From the NCBI RefSeq assembly GCF_025244725.1, contig NZ_CP104203.1, positions 3,100,001-3,164,000 of the forward strand: 64,000 nucleotides of DNA, given 5' to 3'. The notes beneath the pieces were generated by a model. That model had not been told where the DNA came from. It did no database searches and saw nothing but the letters and a program-made list of their open reading frames with translations. The translations under genes were made by a program, and so were the position numbers. The DNA is from Chryseobacterium oranimense (lineage in GTDB: Bacteria; Bacteroidota; Bacteroidia; Flavobacteriales; Weeksellaceae). Positions 42,323 to 50,670 of this stretch are shown here, piece by piece. The stretch's first letter is position 1; the number at the start of each line of letters is the position of its first letter.

Positions 42323-43201
42323 TTATTCTATTTTTTTCACTCCTTTAAAAAGTTCTTTAAATTCAGTCGGAGTTGTTTTTTTAATGGATTTGAAAACTTT
42401 ATTAAAATTAGCTATATTATTGAATCCCGCTTCAAATGCAGTTTCAAAAACAGTGAGGTTCTTCTCCATCAGCCAGCGCGCAGCGTAACTGATCCTGATC
42501 TCGTTTAAGTAATTCACAAAAGTCTTGCCCGTTCTTTTCTTAATGAATCTGTTGAAAGTCACACTGCTCATATTAATAAGGGATGCAGCATCATGAAGGG
42601 TTATTTTGCTTTCAAAATTTTTATGGACAAAATCATGGACAATCTTCATTTTATCATTATCTGCAAAGGTTTCCAGCTCTATACTATAGGAAGATAAAAG
42701 GGTTTTGTCTTCTGCGACAGCCAGCTCGTTGAGAATCTTCATGATCTCGATAAAGGATTCAAAACTGTTCATTTTAGACAGGTTGAAAAAAGAATCTTTA
42801 AGCTTTTCCGCCGTTTCCTGGGAAAACAATATCCCCCGGATAGATTCTTTCATCAGATTACTGATAGGTTTCAAAATATTTTTATCCATCATGGACTGAT
42901 TAAAAAAGTCCTGATTGAACTGAACAGTAATTTCATGGGTCTTCCGGTTTTTGCATCTGTAATTCGCCCAGCAGTGCGGAAGATTAGGTCCTACCAAAAC
43001 CAGTTCAATATCGCCGATCTCACCGGTATGATCACCAATCATTCTGCGATATCCCTTTCCTTTGCTGATAAAATTGATTTCGATCTCCGGATGATAATGA
43101 TAGGGAAAATCAAAAGATGCCTTTATCCGGTCAAACACAAGAAAACTGTCCTCTGGAGATAATGGCGTTATTTCTCTCAAAATATTTTCTAGCTTGCTCA
43201 T
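42323..43201 (-). CDS. AraC-family regulator, probable controller of the mannose-glycan locus
   Basis: A 292-residue one-component regulator. The N-terminal cupin sensor has FDFPYHYHPEIEINFISKGKG and VLVGPNLPHCW. The C-terminal double HTH has KITLHDAASLINMSSVTFNRFIKKRTGKTF and AFEAGFNNIANFNKVFKSIKKTTPTEFK. Its size and cupin suggest it senses a small sugar such as mannose, in contrast to the hybrid two-component or SusR regulators of many Bacteroides loci. It is directly upstream of susC on the same strand but ends in its own terminator. The link to the locus is inferred from position. Confidence 0.85.
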   Translation of the reverse strand: MSKLENILREITPLSPEDSFLVFDRIKASFDFPYHYHPEIEINFISKGKGYRRMIGDHTGEIGDIELVLVGPNLPHCWANYRCKNRKTHEITVQFNQDFFNQSMMDKNILKPISNLMKESIRGILFSQETAEKLKDSFFNLSKMNSFESFIEIMKILNELAVAEDKTLLSSYSIELETFADNDKMKIVHDFVHKNFESKITLHDAASLINMSSVTFNRFIKKRTGKTFVNYLNEIRISYAARWLMEKNLTVFETAFEAGFNNIANFNKVFKSIKKTTPTEFKELFKGVKKIE

Positions 43202-43434
43202 CTAATTTTTGAAGAAATTAAAGTTATAATTCAATACAGTATTTTTTTACAAATTTGATAAAAAACCCAATAACTACTATATAATTTTTACTTTTTTTGT
43301 TCTTTTATTAAAAAAGTAAAAGAAAAACAGAAAATATCTGTTCCTAAAATTTCCAATTACCAATTTTTGAAAGCCGGTTTACTTATTAATGCCGGTAAAG
43401 TATTCTTTTTGTATCTTTAAACTAAAGTAAAAGT

Positions 43435-44301
43435 ATGCAGGAGCAACTTATTTTTGAAGACCACTACAAAAAACTCGGACTTGAAATCTTCTCCGAAAAA
43501 AATCTGGAAACCATCAATGGGAATAAATTCAGGTACGATATTAAAATCCTTTTCATACCGGCAGGCTATGAAATTACTGTAGATTTTAATCATTATAAAG
43601 TTTCTAAACCTTCCCTGTTTTTTCTCACCAGCCAGCACCTGAAAATAGAAAAAGGACAGGAAGACTCCATACTGCTGTACTACAACCGGGATTTTTACTG
43701 CATTCAGATTCATGACAAAGAAGTAGCCTGTGACGGGCTTCTTTTTCACAATGTATTTGAAATTCCTTTCGTAGAACTTAATGATAAGGAAACATCCGAA
43801 ATTAAAAACCTATTCGGGAATATAAAGGATGAGCTGGAATGGAAAGATTCTTCAGCCGAGGAAATGATCAGGACGTATGTAAAGCAGATCATCATCCGCG
43901 CCACCAGAAACTGGAAAAAACAGCACCTCAACAATAATACTGTAAAAATTCCCGGCAGTGAGCTGGAGATATTCAGAGATTTCAGCAGGTATCTGGAAAT
44001 TCATTTCCGGGAAAAGCACAATGTGTCAGATTATGCAGAACTTCTTCATCTCGCTCCCAAAACATTAACCCATAAATTTAAATACCTCAACCTGGAATCC
44101 CCAAATCAGCTGATCATCAACAGGATTTTACTGGAGGCCAAAAGACTTCTGTTTTATACTGATAAACCCGTTAAAGAAATTGCCTATGATTTAGGCTATG
44201 AAGATCCGGCTTACTTCAACCGTCTTTTCACCAGTAAAACAGGAAATACACCGGCAAATTTTAAAAAAAATTACCATTCGGGAAAAAAGTACAATATATA
44301 A
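43435..44301 (+). CDS. AraC-family regulator next to osmC
   Basis: A 288-residue AraC-type regulator with an N-terminal ligand-binding region (IPAGYEITVDFNHYKVSKPSL) and a C-terminal double HTH: NVSDYAELLHLAPKTLTHKFKYL and PVKEIAYDLGYEDPAYFNRLFTSKTGNTP. It is divergent from the other AraC gene with 233 nt between starts. It lies upstream of osmC on the same strand (87-nt gap), so osmC is its likeliest target. A weak TATCTTTA precedes the start. Ligand unknown. Confidence 0.85.
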   Translation: MQEQLIFEDHYKKLGLEIFSEKNLETINGNKFRYDIKILFIPAGYEITVDFNHYKVSKPSLFFLTSQHLKIEKGQEDSILLYYNRDFYCIQIHDKEVACDGLLFHNVFEIPFVELNDKETSEIKNLFGNIKDELEWKDSSAEEMIRTYVKQIIIRATRNWKKQHLNNNTVKIPGSELEIFRDFSRYLEIHFREKHNVSDYAELLHLAPKTLTHKFKYLNLESPNQLIINRILLEAKRLLFYTDKPVKEIAYDLGYEDPAYFNRLFTSKTGNTPANFKKNYHSGKKYNI

Positions 44302-44314
44302 TCCTTTTTATCTA

Positions 44315-44345
44315 TTGAATCAGGCATAGAACCGACATATATTTG
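44315..44345 (+). promoter_or_regulatory. osmC promoter
   Basis: TTG (44315-44317), a 20-nt spacer and TATATTTG (44338-44345), matching both elements of the Bacteroidota consensus, 43 nt before the osmC ATG. One of the best-formed promoters in the window. Confidence 0.65.
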
Positions 44346-44388
44346 TATCATCGAAATCAACATATTAAAATAATAAAAATCAAACATT

Positions 44389-44805
44389 ATGAGACGTAAC
44401 GCAACAGCCGTTTGGAACGGTAACATCAAAGAAGGTAAAGGACATTTAACCACTCAAAGCACAACTTTAAACGAAACGCAGTATTCTTTCAACAGCCGTT
44501 TTGCAGACGGTGTAGGAACAAATCCTGAAGAATTGCTGGCAGCAGCACATGCAGGATGCTTTACAATGAAACTTAGTGCCGAACTTTCCCAGGCAGGTTT
44601 CACTCCTGAAGAATTAAAAACAACTTCCGTGATCACTCTTGATCCAAGCATCGGGAAAATTACCAAATCCGAACTGACTCTTACTGCAAAAGTTCCGGGA
44701 CTTTCTGAAGAAGAATTCCAGAAATATGCAAAAATTGCTGAAGAAGGTTGCCCGGTAAGTGCCGCTTTTAATTTTGAAATCACCCTGAATGCTACTTTAG
44801 CTTAA
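44389..44805 (+). CDS. OsmC-family peroxiredoxin
   Basis: A 138-residue OsmC-type hydroperoxide reductase. The two redox Cys sit in AAAHAGCFTMKLSAEL and EEGCPVSAAFNFE, at the family positions, with the catalytic Arg expected in the N-terminal NSRFADGVGTNPEELLAAAH segment. It reduces organic hydroperoxides in the cytoplasm. It has its own consensus promoter and follows an AraC regulator gene. Confidence 0.92.
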   Translation: MRRNATAVWNGNIKEGKGHLTTQSTTLNETQYSFNSRFADGVGTNPEELLAAAHAGCFTMKLSAELSQAGFTPEELKTTSVITLDPSIGKITKSELTLTAKVPGLSEEEFQKYAKIAEEGCPVSAAFNFEITLNATLA

Positions 44806-44826
44806 TCATATCAGAGTTTTTAACTG

Positions 44827-44950
44827 AACCATTAAGATTTTTTAAGTAGAATAAGAAAAGTTAAGAGAATATCCGATGAGATTTTGAACATGTTAGCTTA
44901 TCTCCGCTTGTCGGTTATTAATTATTCTTCTCCACTAAATCTTAATGGTT
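44827..44950. repeat. 14-bp perfect inverted repeat with 96-nt spacer
   Basis: AACCATTAAGATTT (44827-44840) and AAATCTTAATGGTT (44937-44950). Both carry the CATTAAGATTT core that I associate with dispersed Chryseobacterium repeats. It lies in the 473-nt gene-free gap 44806-45278, which holds no supported ORF. Confidence 0.55.
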
Positions 44951-44988
44951 TAAAATTTTATACCGGGTAGATTTCTACTGTGAATTAG

Positions 44989-45164
44989 ACACAAAAGTTT
45001 AATTTTTTAAACACTTTAGAACACGTTAGTTTTTAAAGTTTTATCTCCTGAAAATAGCAAATCATATCAGTATAAAGTCAAAGGTTTTCATAGAAACTTA
45101 AGTGAACTCCTGATGTAGGATATATTTAACTTAAAAGAACTTAAGTGTTTCAAAAACTTTTGTG
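44989..45164. repeat. Dispersed element, copy 1, plus a partial inverted copy
   Basis: The full element spans 45069-45164, with core ACTTAAGTGAACT, AACTTAAAAGAACTTAAGTG and AAAAACTTTTGTG. A close copy lies in inverse orientation at 50671-50767. A partial inverted piece (ACAAAAGTTT...TTTAAACACTT) at 44989-45024 can pair with the end of the element. No coding potential is seen. Confidence 0.7.
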
Positions 45165-45222
45165 ATTATATTTTCCTCCCGAAGTTATAGTTCGCAATAA
45201 AGAAATTAAATGCTTGTAAAAT

Positions 45223-45246
45223 AAAATATACCGATCGGTATATTTT
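45223..45246. promoter_or_regulatory. 24-bp perfect palindrome, TetR operator
   Basis: A perfect palindrome with core TATACCGATCGGTATA, centred between 45234 and 45235, just upstream of the -7 box of the TetR gene. Size, symmetry and position fit a TetR-family operator for autoregulation and for control of the following fatty-acid genes. Confidence 0.75.
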
Positions 45247-45249
45247 TTG

Positions 45250-45257
45250 TATATTTG
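45250..45257 (+). promoter_or_regulatory. -7 box of the tetR-thiolase-thioesterase-KAS operon
   Basis: TATATTTG, a perfect TAnnTTTG, three bases downstream of the palindrome and 21 nt before the TetR ATG. Repressor on the palindrome would cover the promoter. Confidence 0.6.
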
Positions 45258-45278
45258 TATTGAAATTTAAATACTTCA

Positions 45279-45884
45279 ATGTCAAAAGCAGAAAAAACCA
45301 GACAGTTTATTATTGAAAAAACAGCCTCTTTGTTCAATACCAAAGGCTACCTGTCTACGTCTTTATCTGATATTTCAGAAGCTACTGGTCTCACGAAGGG
45401 CAGCATCTACGGAAATTTTGAAAATAAAGACGAAGTTGCTCTCGAAGTGTACAAATACAACGCTGCCCTGCAGGCAAAAAACATGACGAGATCTTTCAGT
45501 GATGAATTTGCAACCAGTATAGATAAACTACATGCTATCGTCAGCTTTTACCGGAAAAACTGGAAAATAGTATTCGAAAGCGGAGGTTGCCCTCTGATGA
45601 ATGCAGCCACAGAAGCTGATGATATTTTTCCTGACCTGAAAAAACAGGTAACCTATTCTTTTGAAAACTGGATTCAAAAAATAACAGCCGTCATTATGGA
45701 TGGACAGGAAAATGGAGAAATACATCCGGATATTCACGCTGATGAGTACGGATCATTATTTATTATGCTTATAGAAGGCGGAATACTCCTCTCAAAAACA
45801 ACAGGAGATGAAAAGTATTTAAACACTGCCTTAAACAAAATAGCATTTATGATCGACAAAGAACTTAAAATACTTCCCTCATAA
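45279..45884 (+). CDS. TetR/AcrR-family repressor
   Basis: A 201-residue TetR regulator. N-terminal HTH: ASLFNTKGYLSTSLSDISEATGLTKGSIYGNFENKDEVALEV. The C-terminal domain is helical with ESGGCPLMNAATEADD, a pattern of the YezE/AcuR-like subgroup. A perfect palindromic operator sits upstream, and the three fatty-acyl genes follow with gaps of 10, 12 and 2 nt. I infer that an acyl-CoA or related metabolite releases it from DNA. Confidence 0.9.
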   Translation: MSKAEKTRQFIIEKTASLFNTKGYLSTSLSDISEATGLTKGSIYGNFENKDEVALEVYKYNAALQAKNMTRSFSDEFATSIDKLHAIVSFYRKNWKIVFESGGCPLMNAATEADDIFPDLKKQVTYSFENWIQKITAVIMDGQENGEIHPDIHADEYGSLFIMLIEGGILLSKTTGDEKYLNTALNKIAFMIDKELKILPS

Positions 45885-45894
45885 AATTTTCATT

Positions 45895-47163
45895 ATGGAA
45901 ACAAAAAAAGTGGCCATCGTAGGATACAGCAGAATTCCTTTTGCCAGAATCAATACCGCTTATGCAGACCTGGATAATCAGGAACTCCTGGAAGCAACCC
46001 TTAACGGGCTAATCTCCAAGTATCATTTACAGGGAAAGCTTCTTGGTGAAGTAGCTGGAGGAGCCGTTATCAAGCATATTTCGGAAAGCAACCTCATCCG
46101 CGAAACCGTGATGAATACTGCACTTGATCCTGCAACGCCTGCGTGCGATCTTCAGCAGGCCTGCGATACAGGAATTGAAGCAGCAGTATACATCGGAAAT
46201 AAAATTGCTTTAGGACAGATCGAAAGCGGAATCGCCTGCGGAGTTGAAGCCATGAGCAACATTCCGTTCGAATCAGCACCGAGATTGAGAAAAGCATTAT
46301 TAAAAGCCAATAAGGAAAAATCGGTATTCGGGAAATTAAAACAGCTTTTAAGTCCAAAACTGAAAGACTGGATGCCCGTTCCTTACAAAGGACAGGAACC
46401 GAAAACAGGCCTGGTAATGGGCGGACACACAGAAATTACAGCAAAATATTATCAGATTTCCCGTGAAGAGCAGGATGAACTGGCTTTCAGAAGCCACAAA
46501 AACATGGCACAAGCTTATGATGAAGGATTTTTCGACGATATGATCATCCCCGCTTTCGGTTTGGATAAAGATAATAATCTCCGCAGAGATACCAGCCTTG
46601 AAAAGCTGTCCCAATTGAAACCTGCTTTTGATAAAGAAAACGGAACCCTGACTGCCGGAAATTCAACTCCTTTCACCGATGGGGCATCTGCCGTTCTGCT
46701 GGCCAGTGAAGAATGGGCCAAAGCCAATAATCTTCCTGTTTTAGCTTATATTACATTTTCAGAAGTAGCAGGGATAGAATATGTTGAAAATAAGCAAAAT
46801 CTTCTTCTTGCCCCTGTTTTTGCTGCAGACAGAATGCTTAAAAAAGCAGGAATGAATCTGGAAGATTTTGATTATTATGAAATTCATGAAGCCTTTGCAG
46901 CACAGGTTCTGGCTACCATGAAGATCTGGGAAAATGATGATCTGGCTAGAAAATTCGGTCTCGAAAAAGCATTGGGAAAAATCGACAAAAATAAATTAAA
47001 TGTAAAAGGCGGAAGCCTGGCCGTTGCCCATCCTTTTGCAGCAACAGGCGGAAGGATTATCGGAACCCTGGCCAAACTCCTCAATGAAAAAGGAAGCGGA
47101 AAAGGTTTTATTTCTATCTGTGCCGCACGGGGACAGGGCGTTACTATGATTTTAGAAAAATAA
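45895..47163 (+). CDS. Acetyl-CoA C-acyltransferase (thiolase, FadI-like)
   Basis: A 422-residue thiolase. The nucleophilic Cys is in DLQQACDTGIEAAVYIG. The two other active-site elements are YEIHEAFAAQVLAT and GGSLAVAHPFAATGGR, and the second Cys is in ISICAARGQGVTMIL. It catalyses either thiolytic cleavage of 3-ketoacyl-CoA or the reverse Claisen condensation. The usual multifunctional FadB/FadJ partner is not adjacent. Instead a hotdog thioesterase and a ketoacyl synthase follow, so the physiological direction is open. Confidence 0.9.
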   Translation: METKKVAIVGYSRIPFARINTAYADLDNQELLEATLNGLISKYHLQGKLLGEVAGGAVIKHISESNLIRETVMNTALDPATPACDLQQACDTGIEAAVYIGNKIALGQIESGIACGVEAMSNIPFESAPRLRKALLKANKEKSVFGKLKQLLSPKLKDWMPVPYKGQEPKTGLVMGGHTEITAKYYQISREEQDELAFRSHKNMAQAYDEGFFDDMIIPAFGLDKDNNLRRDTSLEKLSQLKPAFDKENGTLTAGNSTPFTDGASAVLLASEEWAKANNLPVLAYITFSEVAGIEYVENKQNLLLAPVFAADRMLKKAGMNLEDFDYYEIHEAFAAQVLATMKIWENDDLARKFGLEKALGKIDKNKLNVKGGSLAVAHPFAATGGRIIGTLAKLLNEKGSGKGFISICAARGQGVTMILEK

Positions 47164-47175
47164 AACAAAATAAAT

Positions 47176-47601
47176 ATGGACAGATTAGCACAGCTGCAGC
47201 AATTTATCGGAAAGGAATTTGACCAGTCTCCGTCACCGTTTATGAAATGGCTCAATCCTATTGTAGTTTCCGCAGAAGAAGGGCATCTCGAATTCAAATA
47301 TACCGTGAGACCGGAGTGGCTTAATCCCATTGGAAATCTTCATGGCGGTGTAACAGCAGCCATTGTTGATGACATTATCGGAGCCACTATGTTCTCCCTG
47401 AATGAAAATTCTTTCATAACAACCATCAATAATGTGATCGATTATTTTTCAACTGCAAAAGAAAATGATAATATTGTAGCCGAAACGAAAATTATAAAAA
47501 GAGGCCGGCAGTTTGTGAATGCACAATGCGAAATATGGAACGCAGACAAAACAAGACTGATTGCCAGAGGAACCTCTAACCTATTCAAAATTAATAACTA
47601 G
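47176..47601 (+). CDS. PaaI-type hotdog thioesterase
   Basis: A 141-residue hotdog-fold protein with the PaaI-type pattern: EWLNPIGNLHGGVTAAIVDDIIGATMF carries the conserved HGG and the downstream acidic residue. It would hydrolyse an acyl- or ketoacyl-CoA, or acyl carrier protein thioester. It lies between the thiolase (12-nt gap) and ketoacyl-synthase genes (2-nt gap), so it is part of the same transcript. Substrate unknown. Confidence 0.88.
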   Translation: MDRLAQLQQFIGKEFDQSPSPFMKWLNPIVVSAEEGHLEFKYTVRPEWLNPIGNLHGGVTAAIVDDIIGATMFSLNENSFITTINNVIDYFSTAKENDNIVAETKIIKRGRQFVNAQCEIWNADKTRLIARGTSNLFKINN

Positions 47602-47603
47602 AT

Positions 47604-48845
47604 ATGAAAAGAGTTGTCATTACAGGTCTGGGCGCAGTAACGCCTTTGGGGAACAATGTCGAAGATTTTTGGCAAAACAGTATTAACGGTGTCAGCGGAG
47701 CGGGTTTAATCACTCATTTTGATTCAGAGAAATTTAAAGTGCATTTTGCCTGTGAAGTGAAAAACTTTGACCCAAAAGTTCACCTGACCCACAACGAAAT
47801 AAAAAGAAGCGACTTATTTTCGCAATATGCCATGTATGCTTCCACTGAAGCCATTCAGGATTCCGGACTTGAACTGGAAAAAATGGATCCTTTTGATACC
47901 GGAGTAATCTGGGGAACCGGACAGGGCGGAATGGTAACCTTTGAAGGAGAAGTCATGAATTTTGCAGACGGAGACGGAACTCCCAGGTTCAACCCTTTCT
48001 TCGTTCCTAAATTTATTGCCAATATGGCTTCGGGAATGATTTCTATGAAATTTGGGCTGCAGGGAATTAACTATACCACCATTTCAGCATGTGCCACAGG
48101 AAATACAGCCTTGATGGATGCCTTCAACTATATCCGTCTTGGAAAAGCCAAAGTCATCATAAGCGGAGGATCTGAAGCGGCTATCACACCTGCTTCTATA
48201 GGCGGGTTTTCGGTAATGAAGGCGATGTCTACCAGAAATGATGATTTTGCAACCGCAAGCCGCCCTTATGATGCAGAAAGAGATGGTTTTGTAATGGGTG
48301 AAGGTGCCGGTGCTTTAGTTCTTGAAGAATATGAGCACGCAAAAGCAAGAGGTGCCAAAATTTATGCAGAACTGGCCGGAGCTGCCATGACTGCCGATGC
48401 TTACCACATGACCGCACCTCATCCGGACGGCATAAGCGCCATTAAAGCAATGCAGCTTGCCATGAAAGAGGCTGGTGCCAATGCAGAAGACATTGATTAT
48501 CTTAATCCCCACGCCACTTCTACGCCAATTGGAGATGTGATCGAGCTGAATGCGATCAGCAAGTTATTCGGAGGAAGCAAAAAGCTTGACATCAGTGCAA
48601 CGAAATCTATGACCGGTCATTTATTGGGTGCTGCAGGTGCTGCTGAGGCGATCCTTTCCATTAAAGCTGTCGAAAAAGGAATTATTCCTCCTACAATCAA
48701 TCTTCACAGTATTGATGAGAACATTCCTAAAGATGTGAATATTGTTTTCGGAGAAGCTAAAGAAAAGGATATTAACTTTGCCCTGAGCAATGCTTTCGGA
48801 TTCGGGGGACACAATGCTACTCTGGTTTTTAAGAAGTTTAAATAA
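47604..48845 (+). CDS. Beta-ketoacyl-[ACP] synthase II (FabF-like)
   Basis: A 413-residue KAS II enzyme. The catalytic triad is Cys in TISACATGNTAL, His in NPHATSTPIGD, and His in SMTGHLLGAAGAAEAI. The GFGGHNATLVFKKF C-terminus is typical. The context differs from the housekeeping fabF, which normally sits beside acpP. Here the gene is last in a TetR-controlled operon with a thiolase and a thioesterase, so this is probably an accessory paralog used for a special fatty acid or for membrane-lipid remodelling. Confidence 0.9.
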   Translation: MKRVVITGLGAVTPLGNNVEDFWQNSINGVSGAGLITHFDSEKFKVHFACEVKNFDPKVHLTHNEIKRSDLFSQYAMYASTEAIQDSGLELEKMDPFDTGVIWGTGQGGMVTFEGEVMNFADGDGTPRFNPFFVPKFIANMASGMISMKFGLQGINYTTISACATGNTALMDAFNYIRLGKAKVIISGGSEAAITPASIGGFSVMKAMSTRNDDFATASRPYDAERDGFVMGEGAGALVLEEYEHAKARGAKIYAELAGAAMTADAYHMTAPHPDGISAIKAMQLAMKEAGANAEDIDYLNPHATSTPIGDVIELNAISKLFGGSKKLDISATKSMTGHLLGAAGAAEAILSIKAVEKGIIPPTINLHSIDENIPKDVNIVFGEAKEKDINFALSNAFGFGGHNATLVFKKFK

Positions 48846-48846
48846 A

Positions 48847-48872
48847 AAAAGCAGTCAAAATTGACTGCTTTT
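48847..48872 (+). terminator. Terminator after the TetR-KAS operon
   Basis: AAAAGCAGTCAA (48847-48858) and TTGACTGCTTTT (48861-48872) form a perfect stem with A and T runs on either side. It can also end transcription from the minus-strand cupin gene. Confidence 0.85.
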
Positions 48873-48909
48873 CCATTTTATGACTGACCCCAATAATGAA
48901 ATAAATTTC

Positions 48910-49290
48910 CTACCTGGTATCAGCAATAAAATAATCCTCTGCATGATCAGCGATCGGAATATAAAGCCTTTCCCATTTCTCACCTCCTATTATATCCCAG
49001 CTGTGTCCTTCTCCTTTAGTATCTTCAGCAAGCAAAATGATCCCCGGTTCAATAAGAAACGTAGAGCCATTACTTACCCTGAATTTTATATTTCCCTTTA
49101 ATGTTACAACATATTGCCTTCTTGGAGCAGGATGGGTAACCTTTTCCCATTCTTCAACGGTGTTGCTTATCCAAAAAGTGGTTGTATTCATTGGCTTTAG
49201 GGTCGGAATTTTCCCTTTTTCGAACGTACATGTTCCATCGGGGTTATTCGTCAGCCTGACAGCAGAAATAAACTCTGAAGAATCCTCCAT
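48910..49290 (-). CDS. Small cupin-domain protein
   Basis: A 126-residue single-cupin protein. Recognisable parts are HPAPRRQYVVTLKGNIKFRVSNG and PGIILLAEDTKGEGHSWDIIG. This pattern recurs in many small cupins of unknown function. Possible metal ligands are the His residues of HPAP and GEGHSW. Its ATG is 9 nt beyond the end of the upstream transpeptidase-like gene on the same strand, so co-transcription is likely. Confidence 0.75.
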   Translation of the reverse strand: MEDSSEFISAVRLTNNPDGTCTFEKGKIPTLKPMNTTTFWISNTVEEWEKVTHPAPRRQYVVTLKGNIKFRVSNGSTFLIEPGIILLAEDTKGEGHSWDIIGGEKWERLYIPIADHAEDYFIADTR

Positions 49291-49299
49291 CTCAGATCA

Positions 49300-50055
49300 T
49301 TATGACTTCAGCCACTCTGAAGAAGAAAGATAATTCTGATCCGGATAATAGATGAAAAGACAGTTTCGTCCTTTTATCGTATTAATGATCGGCTGCGTCA
49401 ATGCCTTCGGTACTGCCGGACATCCCCAGCTTCTTCCGATTCTTTTGTGCATTGATGCAAATTCATCACTTACATAATCTGCTCCGTGCATTACGATTGC
49501 TCTTCTGTATGCTGCATCATTAAATCCTTTATCCATTCCCAACAGCTTCAAAGAATACCCGTTATCTCCCTGGTAAGTAGCATCTGTGATATAAAATCCT
49601 AAGCTGCTCTGCAGCGAACTTTCCGTGTTAGAAAAATTCGTCGCAAATTCTTCGCCTGTATTTTTTCCGTGAGCTACCAGTGAATTGAACAGTACCTTTT
49701 TCTCATTGGTATCAATCACCCAAAGCCTTTTTGTATTCGAAGACATAGAAAAATCGCAGATAGTCAATAAATGTGACTCCGGGTTCAGTAATCCTGCCTT
49801 TTTTAAATTTTCAAAACCTGTCAATGCTTTTGCGAAAACTTCGTAATTCAGTTCATGCTCAGGTTCAAATTGAATTGATTTGTACAATTCTTCTGATGAA
49901 GATGCTGTAGAAGCGGTCTTCCCAGATTTCGTGTCTGCTGCTTTTTCAATTTTTGTTGTGTTGACATTCTCACTCTTTACATCCTTTTTGGGCGAAAGAT
50001 AGAATGAAGTCGTGACCAAGTATAAGAGGCCTAATACACTATAAATTCCTTTCAT
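49300..50055 (-). CDS. Murein L,D-transpeptidase-like protein (YkuD_2 family)
   Basis: A 251-residue exported protein. N-terminal signal segment (about 1-20), a Lys/Ser/Thr-rich linker, then a YkuD_2-type catalytic domain with HGADYVSDEFASMHKRIGRS followed by WGCPAVP. That gives His and the nucleophilic Cys in the S-x-G-C-P arrangement of L,D-transpeptidases. It would cross-link or modify peptidoglycan in the periplasm. A perfect -7 box precedes it at 50086-50093. Confidence 0.87.
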   Translation of the reverse strand: MKGIYSVLGLLYLVTTSFYLSPKKDVKSENVNTTKIEKAADTKSGKTASTASSSEELYKSIQFEPEHELNYEVFAKALTGFENLKKAGLLNPESHLLTICDFSMSSNTKRLWVIDTNEKKVLFNSLVAHGKNTGEEFATNFSNTESSLQSSLGFYITDATYQGDNGYSLKLLGMDKGFNDAAYRRAIVMHGADYVSDEFASMHKRIGRSWGCPAVPKALTQPIINTIKGRNCLFIYYPDQNYLSSSEWLKS

Positions 50056-50085
50056 TCAATACTATTAAATTCCAAATTAGTGAGG

Positions 50086-50093
50086 CAAAATTA
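50086..50093 (-). promoter_or_regulatory. -7 box for the L,D-transpeptidase-like gene
   Basis: TAATTTTG on the minus strand, perfect TAnnTTTG, 30 nt before the ATG at 50055. Confidence 0.5.
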
Positions 50094-50184
50094 TAAAAAC
50101 ATAATTACCAGACACTTATAAGTCTACAAAGTTTAACTGAATTTAAGAAACTTTAACGTCCTGATTTCGTGAATTAAAGACTGT

Positions 50185-50628
50185 TTATTTTTCAGAATCT
50201 GCAACAAATTCCAGGCTTACGGAGTTCATGCAATAGCGTAATCCTGTTGGTTTCGGGCCGTCGTCAAAAACATGGCCAAGATGTGAATCACAGCGTTTGC
50301 AAAGCACTTCCACTCTTTCCATTCCATACGCAGTATCTCTTTTATAATAAACTCCTTCCTTATCCGCTTCGAAAAAACTTGGCCATCCGCAGCTGCTGGC
50401 AAATTTTGAAGTGGAACGGAAAAGATGGTTCCCGCAAACTGCACAGTAATAATCACCAGTTTCATCAAATTCATTATATTTTCCTGTAAATGCTCTCTCC
50501 GTAGCAGCCTCTCTGGCAATTGCATACAGGTCCGGAGCAAGGATCTTTTTCCACTCTTCATTGGAAATGTTAAGTTTTGTAGTATCGGTTCTGGAATAGT
50601 ATGGATTGTTTTTTGCTTGGTTTTCCAT
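50185..50628 (-). CDS. msrB: Peptide-methionine (R)-S-oxide reductase
   Basis: A 147-residue MsrB that reduces the R form of methionine sulfoxide in proteins. The structural zinc site is formed by CAVC and CKRC. The catalytic Cys is in GLRYCMNSVSLEF, and SSCGWPSFF and HLGHVFDDGP are present. The Cys in SSCGWPSF may serve as the resolving residue. No signal peptide, so it works in the cytoplasm. No msrA is adjacent. Confidence 0.95.
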   Translation of the reverse strand: MENQAKNNPYYSRTDTTKLNISNEEWKKILAPDLYAIAREAATERAFTGKYNEFDETGDYYCAVCGNHLFRSTSKFASSCGWPSFFEADKEGVYYKRDTAYGMERVEVLCKRCDSHLGHVFDDGPKPTGLRYCMNSVSLEFVADSEK

Positions 50629-50670
50629 AGAATTATTTTAAATATTTTTTGATATTTTTAAAAATAAAAC

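Noticed and set aside
48910..50628. Cupin, transpeptidase-like gene and msrB as a stress operon
   Set aside because: The gap before the transpeptidase gene holds its own -7 box, so msrB is probably transcribed separately, and no functional link is visible.
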